From assembly GCA_004296885.1 (NCBI GenBank), contig SCVN01000016.1:310001-374000 (forward strand): DNA of 64,000 bases, given 5' to 3'. Position 1 is the stretch's first letter. Each line of letters starts with the position of its first letter. Below the pieces are notes generated by a model that ran no database searches, was not told the origin of the DNA, and worked only from the letters and a program-made list of their open reading frames with translations. This stretch comes from Nitrospirota bacterium (GTDB taxonomy: Bacteria > Nitrospirota > Nitrospiria > Nitrospirales > Nitrospiraceae). Below, in pieces: positions 1-9,529 of this stretch. The translations under genes and the position numbers were made by a program.

Positions 1-363
1 GGGGTTCCCTGGGGAGAAATCGATGGCTTGTTCTCGCAAGCCAAGCTCTTCGTCAACACCTCCACCTACGAAGGGTTTCCCAATACCTTCGTCCAGGCGG
101 CGATGCATCGCGTCCCGATTCTCTCCTGGAGAGTCAATCCGGATTCCGTGTTGACGACCCACCGCATCGGCGCCTGCGCGGACAGTTCCTTCGAGCGGCT
201 GGTCGCGGAGACGGGACGTTTTGCCGGCGATGACGAGTTGCGCCGTGAGACCGGGACTCGCGCCCGCCGGTATGCTGAGGCGCATCATGACGTCGCGCGC
301 GCGGCCGAGGCCCTTGCCGAGCTCCTCCTGCAGGTGGTCGGGCGCCAGGAGGTGACATCATGA
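1..363 (+). CDS. Glycosyltransferase, C-terminal part (cut by window edge)
   Basis: The reading frame is open from the first base, so only the last 120 residues are visible. They contain a typical GT-B/GT4 donor-site stretch: TYEGFPNTFVQAA gives the spaced glutamate-type motif, followed by a proline-rich strand and a final helical tail. It probably transfers a sugar from a nucleotide donor during surface-polysaccharide assembly. The stop overlaps the next glycosyltransferase start by 4 bp (ATGA), so the two are translationally coupled. Seen: motif and overlap. Inferred: role in the polysaccharide locus. Donor and acceptor cannot be read from the sequence. Confidence 0.8.
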   Translation, partial: GVPWGEIDGLFSQAKLFVNTSTYEGFPNTFVQAAMHRVPILSWRVNPDSVLTTHRIGACADSSFERLVAETGRFAGDDELRRETGTRARRYAEAHHDVARAAEALAELLLQVVGRQEVTS

Positions 364-1559
364 GGCCGTTGCGCCTGGCCTATATCGGTCCCGCCCATTC
401 CGTGACCACCCGACGCTGGGCCGAGTGGTTCGTGCGGCGTGGCCACGAGGTCACGATCCTGACGGTCGAACCGACGGACGAAGCGCTGCCCGATGGGTTT
501 CGGCAGATCGATCTCAGCTCGGCTTGCGGCCCGCGTAAGCTGGGCCGGCTCCTCTCCGTCGCAAAGCTGGCCCTCCATCTGCGACGGCTGCGGCCGGATG
601 TGGTCCATATCCATTACGCCAGGGGGCTGGCTTGGGGGCGGCTGATCGCCGGGGGCGCTCCCTTCGTCGTGACGGTATGGGGCAGCGATGTGCTGGAAGA
701 GCAGGGGGCATTCAAGGAATGGTACGGCCGGTTCCTGACCGGCGCGCTGCTCAGGAAGGCCGATCTGGTGACCGTCCACTCGGCCTACATGGCCTCCCGC
801 GTCCAGCCTCTGCTGACGCAGGGCTCGGTGACGGCTCGAATCGGCTGGGGCGTGGACGTGACCCGGTTCAGACCAGGACTGGATACGAGCGCCATCCGGG
901 ATCGGTGGCAGATTCCGACGGACCGGCTGGTCATCTTCAGCCCGAGAATTGCGCAGCCCTTCTATAATCTGGACCGGATCATCCGGGCCTTTGCGCTGGT
1001 GCGTGAACGAGTGCCCCAAGCCTTGCTGGTCCTGGCCGAGTTGTTGCCGGACCGGGCCTATGTGGACCGGCTCCGCCGGCTTGCGGCCGACGTAGGGGGC
1101 GGCGAGCAGGTCCGCTTTGCGGGAGCCATCCCGTACCGGGACATGCCGCTCTGGCTGAATCTGGCCGAGGTGTCCGTCATGGTCCCTCGGTCGGACGGGA
1201 TGCCCAATTCCCTCTGGGAGGCGATGGCCTGCGGGACGATTCCGGTATTGAACCGCCTGCCTCAATATGCCGAGCTGATTCGAGACGGCGAGAACGGGTT
1301 TCTCACCAGTTCGGATCCGGAGCCGCTGGCCGATACGTTGGTGCGGGCTCTGGCCGATCCTGCGGAGCGGCAGCGGATCGCTCGGCACAACCGAGAGATC
1401 GTGCTGGAGTCGGGCAATCAGGATCGCGAGATGGAGAAGATGGAGCATTGGTACGCAACGCTGGCCGCGGGGCGGGTCGCAGGACCAGTGACGCCCACGA
1501 ACGGCAGGGAGAAGGACCCTCGAATACCATGTGCGGGATCGCCGGAATCGTCCAGCTAA
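360..1559 (+). CDS. Glycosyltransferase family 4 (GT-B fold)
   Basis: This 399-residue protein has the two-domain GT-B layout. The N-terminal half carries the acceptor-domain pattern (YIGPAHSVTTRRWAEWF, then DVVHIHYARG), and the C-terminal half has the retaining-enzyme motif around SDGMPNSLWEAMACGTIPV, with the two glutamate-type positions seen in GT4 enzymes. It should act at the cytoplasmic face of the membrane, adding a sugar to a lipid-linked or polysaccharide acceptor. Its start overlaps the previous gene by 4 bp, and its 3' end overlaps the asparagine synthetase start by 31 bp, a tight operon arrangement. The last 35 residues read as a low-complexity tail that runs into the next gene. 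Sugar specificity is unknown. Confidence 0.85.
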   Translation: MRPLRLAYIGPAHSVTTRRWAEWFVRRGHEVTILTVEPTDEALPDGFRQIDLSSACGPRKLGRLLSVAKLALHLRRLRPDVVHIHYARGLAWGRLIAGGAPFVVTVWGSDVLEEQGAFKEWYGRFLTGALLRKADLVTVHSAYMASRVQPLLTQGSVTARIGWGVDVTRFRPGLDTSAIRDRWQIPTDRLVIFSPRIAQPFYNLDRIIRAFALVRERVPQALLVLAELLPDRAYVDRLRRLAADVGGGEQVRFAGAIPYRDMPLWLNLAEVSVMVPRSDGMPNSLWEAMACGTIPVLNRLPQYAELIRDGENGFLTSSDPEPLADTLVRALADPAERQRIARHNREIVLESGNQDREMEKMEHWYATLAAGRVAGPVTPTNGREKDPRIPCAGSPESSS

Positions 1560-3454
1560 ACCGGCAGCCGCTGGACAGCGGCTTGCTGGAAAGCATGACC
1601 CGCTCGCTGGCCCACCGGGGGCCGGACGGTGAAGGCTATGTGCTCCTGGCCCAGGAGGGGCCAGGCAAGCCGATCGCGGTCACGGGCCGGCTCTCGGACT
1701 CCCTCCGGTCCGTCCCGCGCGAATATTCCGTCGGGTTCGGCCACCGGCGCCTGGCCATCCTGGATCGCTCGCCGCTCGGCCATCAGCCCATGTCCTGCGA
1801 GCGGGGAGACCTGTGGCTCACCTACAACGGAGAGATCTACAACTATCTGGAGATCAGGCAGACGTTGCAGCAACGGGGCTGGACCTTCCGGTCCATGAGC
1901 GACGCCGAGGTGCTTCTCTACGCCTATCGGGAATGGGGCGAGGATTGCCTGCACCGCTTCAACGGCATGTTCGCCTTCGCCCTGTGGGATGCGCGTGCAC
2001 AGAAGCTGTTCTGCGCGCGAGACCGATGGGGCATGAAGCCGTTCTATTATCGCGTCACGGCGGACCGGTTGACGTTCGGCTCCGAGATCAAGGCCTTGCT
2101 CCAGGAGTCGCAGGCGGCGCCGGCTGCGAACCAACGGCTGGTCCACGCCTATTTGCTGCTGGGGTTGCAAGACCATACGGACGGGACGATGTTCGAAGGC
2201 GTCCACCAACTCAGGCCCGGCCATGTCTTGACCGTGGAGCGGGGGCGGCTGCGAGTCCGGAAGTGGTGGACCCTGGATACTATGTCCGCCGCGGAGGCGG
2301 TTGACGATGCGGCCGCGGTCCGGACCTTCCAGGACCTGTTTGCCGATGCCGTCCGCCTCCATCTGCGGAGCGATGTGCCGGTGGGCAGCTGTCTGAGCGG
2401 CGGCCTCGATTCCTCGTCCATCGTCTGCACGATGCAGCGCCGGCTTGCCACGAAGCCGGCCAGAACTTTTTCCGCCTGCTTCGACGAGCCCGCTTGCGAC
2501 GAGCGGCCCTATCTGCACGCGGTGGTGGCGCAGACCGGAGTCGAGTCCCTGGAAGTCTTTCCCGACGGACGCCGTCTGTACCGGGACCTACCCCTGGTGC
2601 TCTGGCACCAGGAGGAACCGTTCGGGAGCACCAGCTTTCTGGCCCAGTGGGCGGTCATGCAAGCAGCGGGAGAACAGGGGATCAAGGTGTTGCTGGACGG
2701 GCAGGGCGGCGATGAACTGCTCTGCGGCTATCCGGGTTACTGGGGGTCGTACTTCGGAGATTTGGTGCGGCAAGGGGCGCTGGGCAAGGCCTGGCATGAG
2801 CTACGGGCTTATCGGGCTTCCCAGGGGGGGCCGGCTCCGACCGTGGCGGCCAACATCGCGCGGGCACTCCTTCCGTCCCGGTTGGTGGCCTCGGCCCGCT
2901 CCCGGATGAAAGGCCATGGGACATGGGTCAACCGGGAATTCGCCGCACGCTACAGTCTGGCGACCGACTACGAGGAGCGAGGCGGGACGGCACTGGCGAA
3001 CCACGTCGGCGCCTATCTCGAAACGTACAGCCTCCCGGCGTTGCTGCACCACGAAGACCGGAGTTCCATGGCTTTTTCAGTCGAGGCGCGCCTGCCGTTT
3101 CTTGACGTGCGTCTCGCGGACCAGCTCCTCCGGTGGCCGGCCAGGCTCAAATTGCGGGAGGGGATGAGCAAGGTCATTCTGCGGGCGGCGATGGAGGGGG
3201 TGCTGCCAGAATCCGTCCGGCTGCGGACGGACAAGATGGGTTTTGTGACCCCTCAAGACCGGTGGCTGCGGGAAACCTGGCGCCCGGATGTCGAGGCGCT
3301 GTTCCAGTCGCCGGCCTTTGCGCAGCGGGGTTACTGGGACCCGGTTCGGCTGCGGCAAGCCTATCGCGACTATTGTGCCGGGCGGACGGAATTGGGCAAC
3401 AGCATCTGGCGCTGCCTGTGTCTGGAACTATGGCATCAACGCTTTCTCTCATAA
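1529..3454 (+). CDS. asnB: Asparagine synthetase (glutamine-hydrolysing), polysaccharide-locus type
   Basis: The chosen ATG gives MCGIAG, which places the catalytic Cys at position 2 as the class II glutamine amidotransferase fold requires; a longer frame upstream would bury it. The product is 641 residues. The glutaminase half holds HRGPDGEG and the YNGEIYN signature. The synthetase half has the ATP-pyrophosphatase loop SGGLDSSS at about residue 290. The family makes asparagine from aspartate, ATP and glutamine. Copies inside glycan clusters often amidate a sugar acid or another substrate, so the true substrate is uncertain. It overlaps both neighbouring glycosyltransferases (31 bp upstream, 25 bp downstream), so it is made together with the polysaccharide enzymes. 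Confidence 0.88.
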   Translation: MCGIAGIVQLNRQPLDSGLLESMTRSLAHRGPDGEGYVLLAQEGPGKPIAVTGRLSDSLRSVPREYSVGFGHRRLAILDRSPLGHQPMSCERGDLWLTYNGEIYNYLEIRQTLQQRGWTFRSMSDAEVLLYAYREWGEDCLHRFNGMFAFALWDARAQKLFCARDRWGMKPFYYRVTADRLTFGSEIKALLQESQAAPAANQRLVHAYLLLGLQDHTDGTMFEGVHQLRPGHVLTVERGRLRVRKWWTLDTMSAAEAVDDAAAVRTFQDLFADAVRLHLRSDVPVGSCLSGGLDSSSIVCTMQRRLATKPARTFSACFDEPACDERPYLHAVVAQTGVESLEVFPDGRRLYRDLPLVLWHQEEPFGSTSFLAQWAVMQAAGEQGIKVLLDGQGGDELLCGYPGYWGSYFGDLVRQGALGKAWHELRAYRASQGGPAPTVAANIARALLPSRLVASARSRMKGHGTWVNREFAARYSLATDYEERGGTALANHVGAYLETYSLPALLHHEDRSSMAFSVEARLPFLDVRLADQLLRWPARLKLREGMSKVILRAAMEGVLPESVRLRTDKMGFVTPQDRWLRETWRPDVEALFQSPAFAQRGYWDPVRLRQAYRDYCAGRTELGNSIWRCLCLELWHQRFLS

Positions 3455-4671
3455 CCGCGAACGAGCCGCCTGCGGCCGGGGTCGGCGATCGACGCCGGTC
3501 ACCCGACGAGGCGCAGGGCCGAGCCCGTCTCCGGCTGCTGCTGCTGACCGTCGGCCTCGGCATCGGGGGGACGGAAGAGCAGATCAAGGAACTCGCCTTG
3601 CGGCTGGACCGGCGGCGGTACGACGTCACGGTCTGCGCGCTCAAAGGACGGGGGGTCATTGCAAACGAGTTGATCGCGCAGGGGGTCCCTGTGGTGCTCC
3701 TGGAGGGGAAGGCGAAGGGCGACGCGCGCGTGCTCTTCCGGTTGTATCGGCTCATCCAGACCCTGCGCCCGGACATCGTCCACGCCTTTCTCGGCCAGGC
3801 CAACCTCGGCGCGGCGCTGGTCGGCCGACTGCTCGCCGAGCCGATCGTCGTCTGGTCCTATCGGGACCTGGATGTCTGGAGAAAGGGCTTGCACTGGATG
3901 CTGGACCGCTGGGCCGTCCGTCGGGTCGCAGCCGTGACTTGTTGTTCGGATTCGGTCCGCCGCTATGTCTCGCAGCACATGCGACTGCCGCCGGAGCGCA
4001 TCACGACCATTCACAACGGGGTGGATCGGGCCCGGTTCAGGGCGCCATCGCCGATGGGGCGGGCGCAACTCGGCCTGCGGGATCATCTGCCGGTGGTCGG
4101 GACCGTCTGCCGCCTGGATGAACCGAAGAAGGGCCTGGCGGTTCTGCTGCGGGCCATGCGCCTCTCAGCCGACCGGGGGGATGCGCCGGCCTGGCAATTG
4201 CTGATCGTGGGAGAAGGGCCGGCCAGAGAGGGGCTCGAACGACTGAGCGCAAGCTTGGGCCTGGCCGAGCGTGTCGTCTTTGCCGGTCCGCGGCGTGACG
4301 TGGCGGCGGTCCTTCCGCTCATGGATTTGTTTGTCTGTCCTTCGCTCTATGAAGGATTTGGTATCGCGATTGTGGAAGCGATGATGGCCGGCTTGCCGGT
4401 CGTCGCCAGTTCGGTGGGGGGGATCATGGAAATTGTCCGGTCCGGCGACACGGGTCTTCTTGTCCCGCCCGGCGATCCGGCCGCTTTGGCGGAAGCCATT
4501 CAGGAGGTGCTCGGTCACCCTGACAAGGCTGCTTGGTTCGGACGACAGGGACGACAGTCGGCGGAAGCGGCTTTTTCCGTGGAGACCATGGTCGAGCGCC
4601 ACGGAGCCCTCTATGAATCCCTCGTAGAGGCGGCCGGACCGTGCAGGGTGATGCAACAGGAGAAACGCTGA
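3430..4671 (+). CDS. Glycosyltransferase family 4
   Basis: The 413-residue product starts at the ATG inside the end of asnB (MASTLS). A longer open frame exists upstream but only as the shifted reading of asnB. After about 35 variable residues the GT-B acceptor domain begins (LLLTVGLGIGGTEEQIKELA, a typical GT4 opening). The donor domain has HNGVDRARF, GEGPAREGLERL and YEGFGIAIVEAMMAGLPVV, the last being the E-x7-E catalytic and nucleotide-sugar motif. It probably adds one sugar of the repeat unit. It is followed after 4 bp by the lipid-carrier sugar-phosphate transferase. Substrate unknown. Confidence 0.87.
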   Translation: MASTLSLITANEPPAAGVGDRRRSPDEAQGRARLRLLLLTVGLGIGGTEEQIKELALRLDRRRYDVTVCALKGRGVIANELIAQGVPVVLLEGKAKGDARVLFRLYRLIQTLRPDIVHAFLGQANLGAALVGRLLAEPIVVWSYRDLDVWRKGLHWMLDRWAVRRVAAVTCCSDSVRRYVSQHMRLPPERITTIHNGVDRARFRAPSPMGRAQLGLRDHLPVVGTVCRLDEPKKGLAVLLRAMRLSADRGDAPAWQLLIVGEGPAREGLERLSASLGLAERVVFAGPRRDVAAVLPLMDLFVCPSLYEGFGIAIVEAMMAGLPVVASSVGGIMEIVRSGDTGLLVPPGDPAALAEAIQEVLGHPDKAAWFGRQGRQSAEAAFSVETMVERHGALYESLVEAAGPCRVMQQEKR

Positions 4672-4675
4672 AACC

Positions 4676-5746
4676 ATGCTGCTCCTAGTCCTGACTTTCG
4701 GGCTGGCTTTTTTACTGAGCCTCTACGGAGTGCCGGTGGCGCGTCAGGCGGCGCTCAAGTATGGCATCGTGGACAGTCCGGACGGGAGGCTCAAGCAGCA
4801 GCGCGAACCGGTGCCTTATTTGGGCGGGCTGGCGATCTACCTGGCCTTCCTGATCAGTCTGGCCTTCACGTTCGAATTCCGCCATGACGTGTTGGGGATC
4901 ATCCTGGCCGGGACGCTGATCCTGTTGCTGGGCTTGATCGACGATTTCGGCGTGCTCTCGCCGGGCGTCAAACTGATCGGGCAGTTCCTGGCCGTCTTCG
5001 TGCTGATCAAAAGCGGCATCCGGGTGGAGATCGCCGCATTGCCCGAATGGATGGACCTGGCCCTGACCGTGATCTGGATGCTGGGGGTCATCAATGCGTT
5101 CAATCTCCTGGACATCATGGACGGCCTGGCGGCGGGGGTCGGGTTCGTCTGTTCAGCCTGCCTGCTCACCGTGGCGTTGCTGAACGGAGACCAAACCCTG
5201 GCCTTCATGTTGACGGCGCTGGCCGGGAGCCTACTGGGCTTCCTGCGCTACAACTTCCGGCCCGCCATGATCTATATGGGCGACGCCGGCGCCATGTTCA
5301 TCGGCTTGATGTTGGGCGCGGTCTCGATGATCGGCCAGTACCGGGGGAGCCATCCCCTGGCCCTGTTGAGCCCGGCCTTTATCCTGGGCGTCCCGCTCCT
5401 CGACACGCTCTTCGTCGTGTACATGAGGCTCGCGCGCGGGGTGCCGGTCTTCGTGGGCAGTCCCGACCATTTGGCCCTGCGCCTGAGACGCCACGGGTTT
5501 CCGGTTCCGGTGGTGGTGAGCGTCCTGTACGCCGCCTCGGCCCTGCTGGGCGGCATCGGATTGGCGCTCCTGTTCGTCGAGGTCCAATTGGCGCTGGTAC
5601 TGGTCGGCCTGACGGGACTGGGGTTCATCGCCACGATCCTTGTGATGAAGCGCGTGGATGTGACCGTGCCGGGGCCGCCCGACGCCGCAGGGACGACGGC
5701 CGTCGCGGTGCCCGGGGACGTCCGGGAGGGGCGGGTGCCGTCATGA
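4676..5746 (+). CDS. Undecaprenyl-phosphate sugar-1-phosphate transferase (WecA/TagO/MraY superfamily)
   Basis: This 356-residue integral membrane protein has about ten hydrophobic segments. Family motifs are all visible: DSPDGRLKQQREPVPYLGG after the first helix, GLIDDFGVLSPGVKL with its acidic pair, NAFNLLDIMDGLAAG, and YMGDAGAMFIG near the middle. Enzymes of this family move HexNAc-1-phosphate from a UDP-sugar to undecaprenyl phosphate on the inner face of the cytoplasmic membrane. That is the committing step for O-antigen, teichoic acid or exopolysaccharide synthesis. The context of glycosyltransferases on both sides supports the role of locus initiator. The C-terminal 25 residues are hydrophilic and extra to the usual core. 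Its ATGA overlap with the next gene shows coupling. Confidence 0.9.
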   Translation: MLLLVLTFGLAFLLSLYGVPVARQAALKYGIVDSPDGRLKQQREPVPYLGGLAIYLAFLISLAFTFEFRHDVLGIILAGTLILLLGLIDDFGVLSPGVKLIGQFLAVFVLIKSGIRVEIAALPEWMDLALTVIWMLGVINAFNLLDIMDGLAAGVGFVCSACLLTVALLNGDQTLAFMLTALAGSLLGFLRYNFRPAMIYMGDAGAMFIGLMLGAVSMIGQYRGSHPLALLSPAFILGVPLLDTLFVVYMRLARGVPVFVGSPDHLALRLRRHGFPVPVVVSVLYAASALLGGIGLALLFVEVQLALVLVGLTGLGFIATILVMKRVDVTVPGPPDAAGTTAVAVPGDVREGRVPS

Positions 5747-7098
5747 TCGTGGTCGTCGGCGCCGGCCTGGCCGGCCTCAGCACGGCTTATCACCTGGACA
5801 GGCCCTACCGGCTCTGCGAGCGGGACCGCGAAGCCGGCGGGCTCTGCCGTTCCTACGAGGTGAAGGGGTTCACGTTCGACATGACCGGCCATCTGCTGCA
5901 TTTCCGCCAGGCGGAGATCAAGGCGTTGGTGGAAAGGCTGCTGGAGGGCCGGCTGGAGCGGCACGTCCGCCGGTCGTTCATCTATTCCCACCGGACCTAC
6001 ACGGAATATCCGTTCCAGGTGAATACCTACGGGCTGCCGCCCGAGGTCGTCCGGGACTGCCTGCTGGGGTTCATCGCCACGTTGGCCAAGCCTCCCGCCG
6101 GCCAGCCGCAGGAGCAGTCCTTCAAGGCCTGGATACTGGACAATCTCGGGGAGGGAATCGCCAGGCATTTCATGGTGCCGTTCAATGAAAAGCTCTGGCA
6201 GGTGCCGCTGGACGAGCTGACCTCCGACTGGGTCTCCTGGCTGATTCCCAAACCGGACGTCAAGGATGTGATCAACGGGGCGCTGGGCATCAAGGACAAG
6301 ACCTTCGGCTACAACCCCACGTTCCTCTACCCCAAGCGGGGCGGTATCGACGCCTTGCCGAAGGCGTTTCTGCCGCGCGTGCCGGACATTCAGTATGGAA
6401 GCGAGCTGGTGGAACTCGACACGCAGCGCCGTCGGGCGACCGTTCGGACGGGGCGGAACGGCTCGCAGGTGCTGGAGTATGAGCATCTGGTCTCCACGAT
6501 CCCGATCCCGGAGCTGGTGCGACGGTGCACGGATTTGCCGAGCGACATCCGGGAGGCGGCGGAGGGGTTGCGCTGCGTGTCGGTCTACAGCGTCAACCTC
6601 GGGGTGGCGCGCGAGCGGGTCACCGACATGCATTGGATTTACTTCCCGGAGCCCGAGTACCCCTTCTACCGGGCCGGTTTTCCGATGAACTTCTCGCCCG
6701 GCTTGGGCCCGTCCGGCTGCAGCTCGATCTACGTAGAGATCTCACATCAGCCGACGGACGCGATGGCGTCGGATGACGTGCTCAAGCTGGTCCGGGGCGG
6801 GCTGGAGCAGGCCGGCATCTTCACCGCGAAGGATGAAATCGTCGCGGCCGACGTGCGCGACATCCGGTATGCCTATGTGCTCTTCGACCGGCACAGGGCC
6901 AGGGTCCTGCCGGCGATTCTTCAGGAATTGGAACGCCGCGGCATCCACTCCATCGGCCGGTACGGCCGCTGGGAACACACGTCCATGGAGGATGCGATCG
7001 GACAGGGCAAGAAACTGGCGGAGCAGCTCAACGGGCACGCGCAGAACAAGCCTCGATCGGCGATTGCAGCCACCGGCCAAGCCGGAGCCAATCCATGA
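5743..7098 (+). CDS. FAD-dependent amine oxidase/UDP-galactopyranose mutase-like protein
   Basis: The ATG at the 4-bp overlap is chosen because it begins directly with the Rossmann FAD motif (VVVGAGLAGLSTAYHL); a longer frame upstream is only a shifted reading of the previous gene. The 451-residue protein continues with EAGGLCRSY and FDMTGHLLHF, typical of the protoporphyrinogen oxidase and UDP-galactopyranose mutase group of flavoproteins. The middle carries KLWQVPLDELTSDW and YPKRGGIDAL, which resemble mutase-type members in polysaccharide loci. It may isomerise or oxidise a nucleotide sugar, but the exact reaction is an inference from position. A following glycosyltransferase starts 4 bp before its stop. 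Confidence 0.8.
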   Translation: MIVVVGAGLAGLSTAYHLDRPYRLCERDREAGGLCRSYEVKGFTFDMTGHLLHFRQAEIKALVERLLEGRLERHVRRSFIYSHRTYTEYPFQVNTYGLPPEVVRDCLLGFIATLAKPPAGQPQEQSFKAWILDNLGEGIARHFMVPFNEKLWQVPLDELTSDWVSWLIPKPDVKDVINGALGIKDKTFGYNPTFLYPKRGGIDALPKAFLPRVPDIQYGSELVELDTQRRRATVRTGRNGSQVLEYEHLVSTIPIPELVRRCTDLPSDIREAAEGLRCVSVYSVNLGVARERVTDMHWIYFPEPEYPFYRAGFPMNFSPGLGPSGCSSIYVEISHQPTDAMASDDVLKLVRGGLEQAGIFTAKDEIVAADVRDIRYAYVLFDRHRARVLPAILQELERRGIHSIGRYGRWEHTSMEDAIGQGKKLAEQLNGHAQNKPRSAIAATGQAGANP

Positions 7099-8300
7099 AC
7101 GAGCCGGTCGCCGTCGCCCATCTCATCACCAAGCTGGAGTTGGGCGGGGCGCAGCAGAACACGCTCTTCACCGTCGCCCACCTCGACCGGTCGCGCTTCC
7201 GTCCGATTCTGATTGCCGGGGAGCCGGGGCTGCTGGACCGCGAGGCATCGTCGTTGCCCGGCGTCGCCTTCCATCGGGTGCCCTCGTTGGTCCGTCCCAT
7301 CAAGCCGCTCACGGACCTGCTGGCGCTGCTCAAGCTGACGTGGCTCCTGGCCAGACTCAAGCCCACGATCGTCCATACCCACAGCTCCAAGGCGGGGATT
7401 CTTGGCCGCCTGGCGGCCAAGCTGGCCGGGGTGCCGATCATCCTCCATTCTATCCACGGCTTCGGGTTCACGCCGGCCCACCGACCGGTTGCGCAGCGGT
7501 TCCTCGTGGCGCTGGAGCGTCTGGCGGCCAGGGTGACGACCGGGTTTATCGCCGTCTCGGAAGCCAACCGCCGGCAGGGCATGGCGCTCGGGATTTTTGC
7601 GGGGGATCGTTGCACCGTGATCCGGAGCGGAATCGACCGGGAGTTGTTTCAGCAGACGCACGTAGACCGACCGGCCAAGCGGCGCGAACTGGGCCTGGAC
7701 CCAGGGCGGCCGGTGATCGGCATGGTGGCTCCGTTCAAACCGCAAAAGGCGCCGCTGGATTTCGTGCGCATGGCGGCGCTGGTGCATGGGGCCAGGTCGG
7801 ACGCGCAGTTTCTGCTGATCGGGGATGGAGAACTGCGCAGCGCCATTGAAGCGGAAATCAAACAGCGCGGCCTGGCGGGGGTCGTCCATCTGGCCGGCTG
7901 GCGGCGGGACATTCCGGAAGTCATGCGCTGTCTGGATGTCTTGGCCCTGACCTCGCGCTGGGAGGGGTTGCCGCGAGTCTACCTGGAAGCCCTGGCTTGC
8001 GGCGTGCCGGTCGTCGGGACTCGGGTGGACGGGGCGACAGAGGCGATTCAGGAGGGTGTGAACGGGTATTTGGTGGAGCCCGGCGACGTGCGGAGCCTGG
8101 CCGAACGGGTCCTGGCGCTGCTGAACCATCCGGAGGAAGCGGCCCGCATGGGACAGGCGGGCCGGTCGCTGCCGGCCGAGTTCGATATCCATGAGATGGT
8201 CCGGCAGCAGGAGCGGGAGTATGATCGCTTCCTGGCCGCGATGAGAAACGGGAAGTCCTTGAGCCAGACGGCGGCCTATGGTACATCTGCCAAACATTGA
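7095..8300 (+). CDS. Glycosyltransferase family 4
   Basis: The 401-residue protein is coupled to the flavoprotein gene by an ATGA overlap. It opens with HLITKLELGGAQQNTLFT, a classic GT4 start, and the acceptor domain continues to the HTHSSKAGILGRLAAKLAG stretch. The donor domain includes GMVAPFKPQKAP, LIGDGELR and SRWEGLPRVYLEALACGVPVV, which holds the E-x7-E pair. It probably acts on the lipid-linked glycan at the cytoplasmic membrane. It is the last gene of the overlapping series: about 100 AT-richer bases follow before the aminotransferase gene, so a new transcript may begin there. Sugar specificity is not readable. Confidence 0.87.
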   Translation: MNEPVAVAHLITKLELGGAQQNTLFTVAHLDRSRFRPILIAGEPGLLDREASSLPGVAFHRVPSLVRPIKPLTDLLALLKLTWLLARLKPTIVHTHSSKAGILGRLAAKLAGVPIILHSIHGFGFTPAHRPVAQRFLVALERLAARVTTGFIAVSEANRRQGMALGIFAGDRCTVIRSGIDRELFQQTHVDRPAKRRELGLDPGRPVIGMVAPFKPQKAPLDFVRMAALVHGARSDAQFLLIGDGELRSAIEAEIKQRGLAGVVHLAGWRRDIPEVMRCLDVLALTSRWEGLPRVYLEALACGVPVVGTRVDGATEAIQEGVNGYLVEPGDVRSLAERVLALLNHPEEAARMGQAGRSLPAEFDIHEMVRQQEREYDRFLAAMRNGKSLSQTAAYGTSAKH

Positions 8301-8398
8301 GTAAACTATTGATCTGTTGATTTGCCGATCAAACGATCGAAGCATGTCAGGCTCCGTAATCAACACCTCATCATATCGGACAAGCATACAATGAATGA

Positions 8399-9529
8399 AT
8401 GGAGTCGTCGGTGAACGTTCCCCTGTTGGACCTAAAAGCGCAGTTTCGCGGGATCAAAAAAGAGGTCATGGACGTGGTCGAAACCACCTGCGAGGAGCAG
8501 GCGTTTGTCCTGGGCTCCCGCGTCGTGGAGTTGGAGCAGGCCCTGGCCTCGTATGTCGGCGTGTCCCATGCGGTGGGGGTCGCGTCCGGCAGCGATGCGC
8601 TTCTCTTGTCTTTGATGGCCCTGGGTGTCGGGCAGGGGGATGAAGTCATCACGGTGCCGTTCACCTTCTTTGCCACGGCCGGAGCCGTGTCCCGACTCGG
8701 CGCCACACCGGTCTTCGTGGACATCCGTCCGGACACCTTCAACATGGACCCGCAGCAGATCGAGCGGAAGATCACGGCCAAAACCAAGGCCATCATTCCG
8801 GTGCACCTGTTCGGACAATGTGCCGAGATGGGCGCGATCAACGAGATCGCCAAGCGCAAGAAGCTCGCCGTGATCGAAGACGCCTGTCAGGCCATCGGCG
8901 CCATGCAGAACGGCATCAAGGCCGGCGTGCTCGGAGACACGGGCTGCTTCAGCTTCTTCCCCTCCAAGAACCTGGGCGGGTTCGGAGACGGGGGCCTCAT
9001 CACCACGAACGACGCCAAGCTCCACGATGCCCTGGCCATGCTGCGGGTGCATGGGAGCCGGGTCCGCTACGTGCACGAGCAGATCGGGATCAACAGCCGG
9101 CTGGACGCCTTGCAGGCGGCCGTCCTGCGGGTGAAGCTGAATCACCTGGATCGGTGGACCGAAGGGCGCCGGCGCAATGCGACGCGCTATGAGCGGCTGT
9201 TCACCGAAGCCCGGTTGCTGGATCGCGTCACCCTGCCCGTGACCCAGCCGGGCAACTACCACGTCTTCAACCAGTACACGATCCGCGCGCAACGGCGGGA
9301 CGAGTTGAAGGATTTCCTCAAGGAGCAGGGCGTCGGGACGGAAATCTATTATCCCATCCCCATGCACGTGCAGGACTGCTACCGGTTCCTCGGCCACAAG
9401 AAAGGAGACTTCCCCGTCTCCGAGCAGGCTGCGGCGGACGTCCTGTCCCTGCCCATCTTCGCCGAGCTGAGCGACGAGCAATTGGCCTACGTCGTCGAGT
9501 CGGTCAAGGCGTTCTACGACCAGCGCTGA
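8399..9529 (+). CDS. DegT/DnrJ/EryC1/StrS-family PLP sugar aminotransferase
   Basis: The 376-residue product matches the family in length and motif order: LDLKAQFRGIKKEV at the start, ASGSDALLLSL for cofactor binding, FTFFATAGAVSRLGATPVFV, IEDACQAIGA with the Asp that contacts the pyridine nitrogen, and FFPSKNLGGFGDGG, whose Lys should bind PLP. Such enzymes put an amino group on a keto-sugar nucleotide (often UDP- or dTDP-linked) for surface glycans. Several in-frame start codons lie close together, including a GTG four codons downstream, so the start is uncertain by a few residues. It follows the glycosyltransferase block on the same strand after a 98-bp gap. Confidence 0.9.
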   Translation: MESSVNVPLLDLKAQFRGIKKEVMDVVETTCEEQAFVLGSRVVELEQALASYVGVSHAVGVASGSDALLLSLMALGVGQGDEVITVPFTFFATAGAVSRLGATPVFVDIRPDTFNMDPQQIERKITAKTKAIIPVHLFGQCAEMGAINEIAKRKKLAVIEDACQAIGAMQNGIKAGVLGDTGCFSFFPSKNLGGFGDGGLITTNDAKLHDALAMLRVHGSRVRYVHEQIGINSRLDALQAAVLRVKLNHLDRWTEGRRRNATRYERLFTEARLLDRVTLPVTQPGNYHVFNQYTIRAQRRDELKDFLKEQGVGTEIYYPIPMHVQDCYRFLGHKKGDFPVSEQAAADVLSLPIFAELSDEQLAYVVESVKAFYDQR

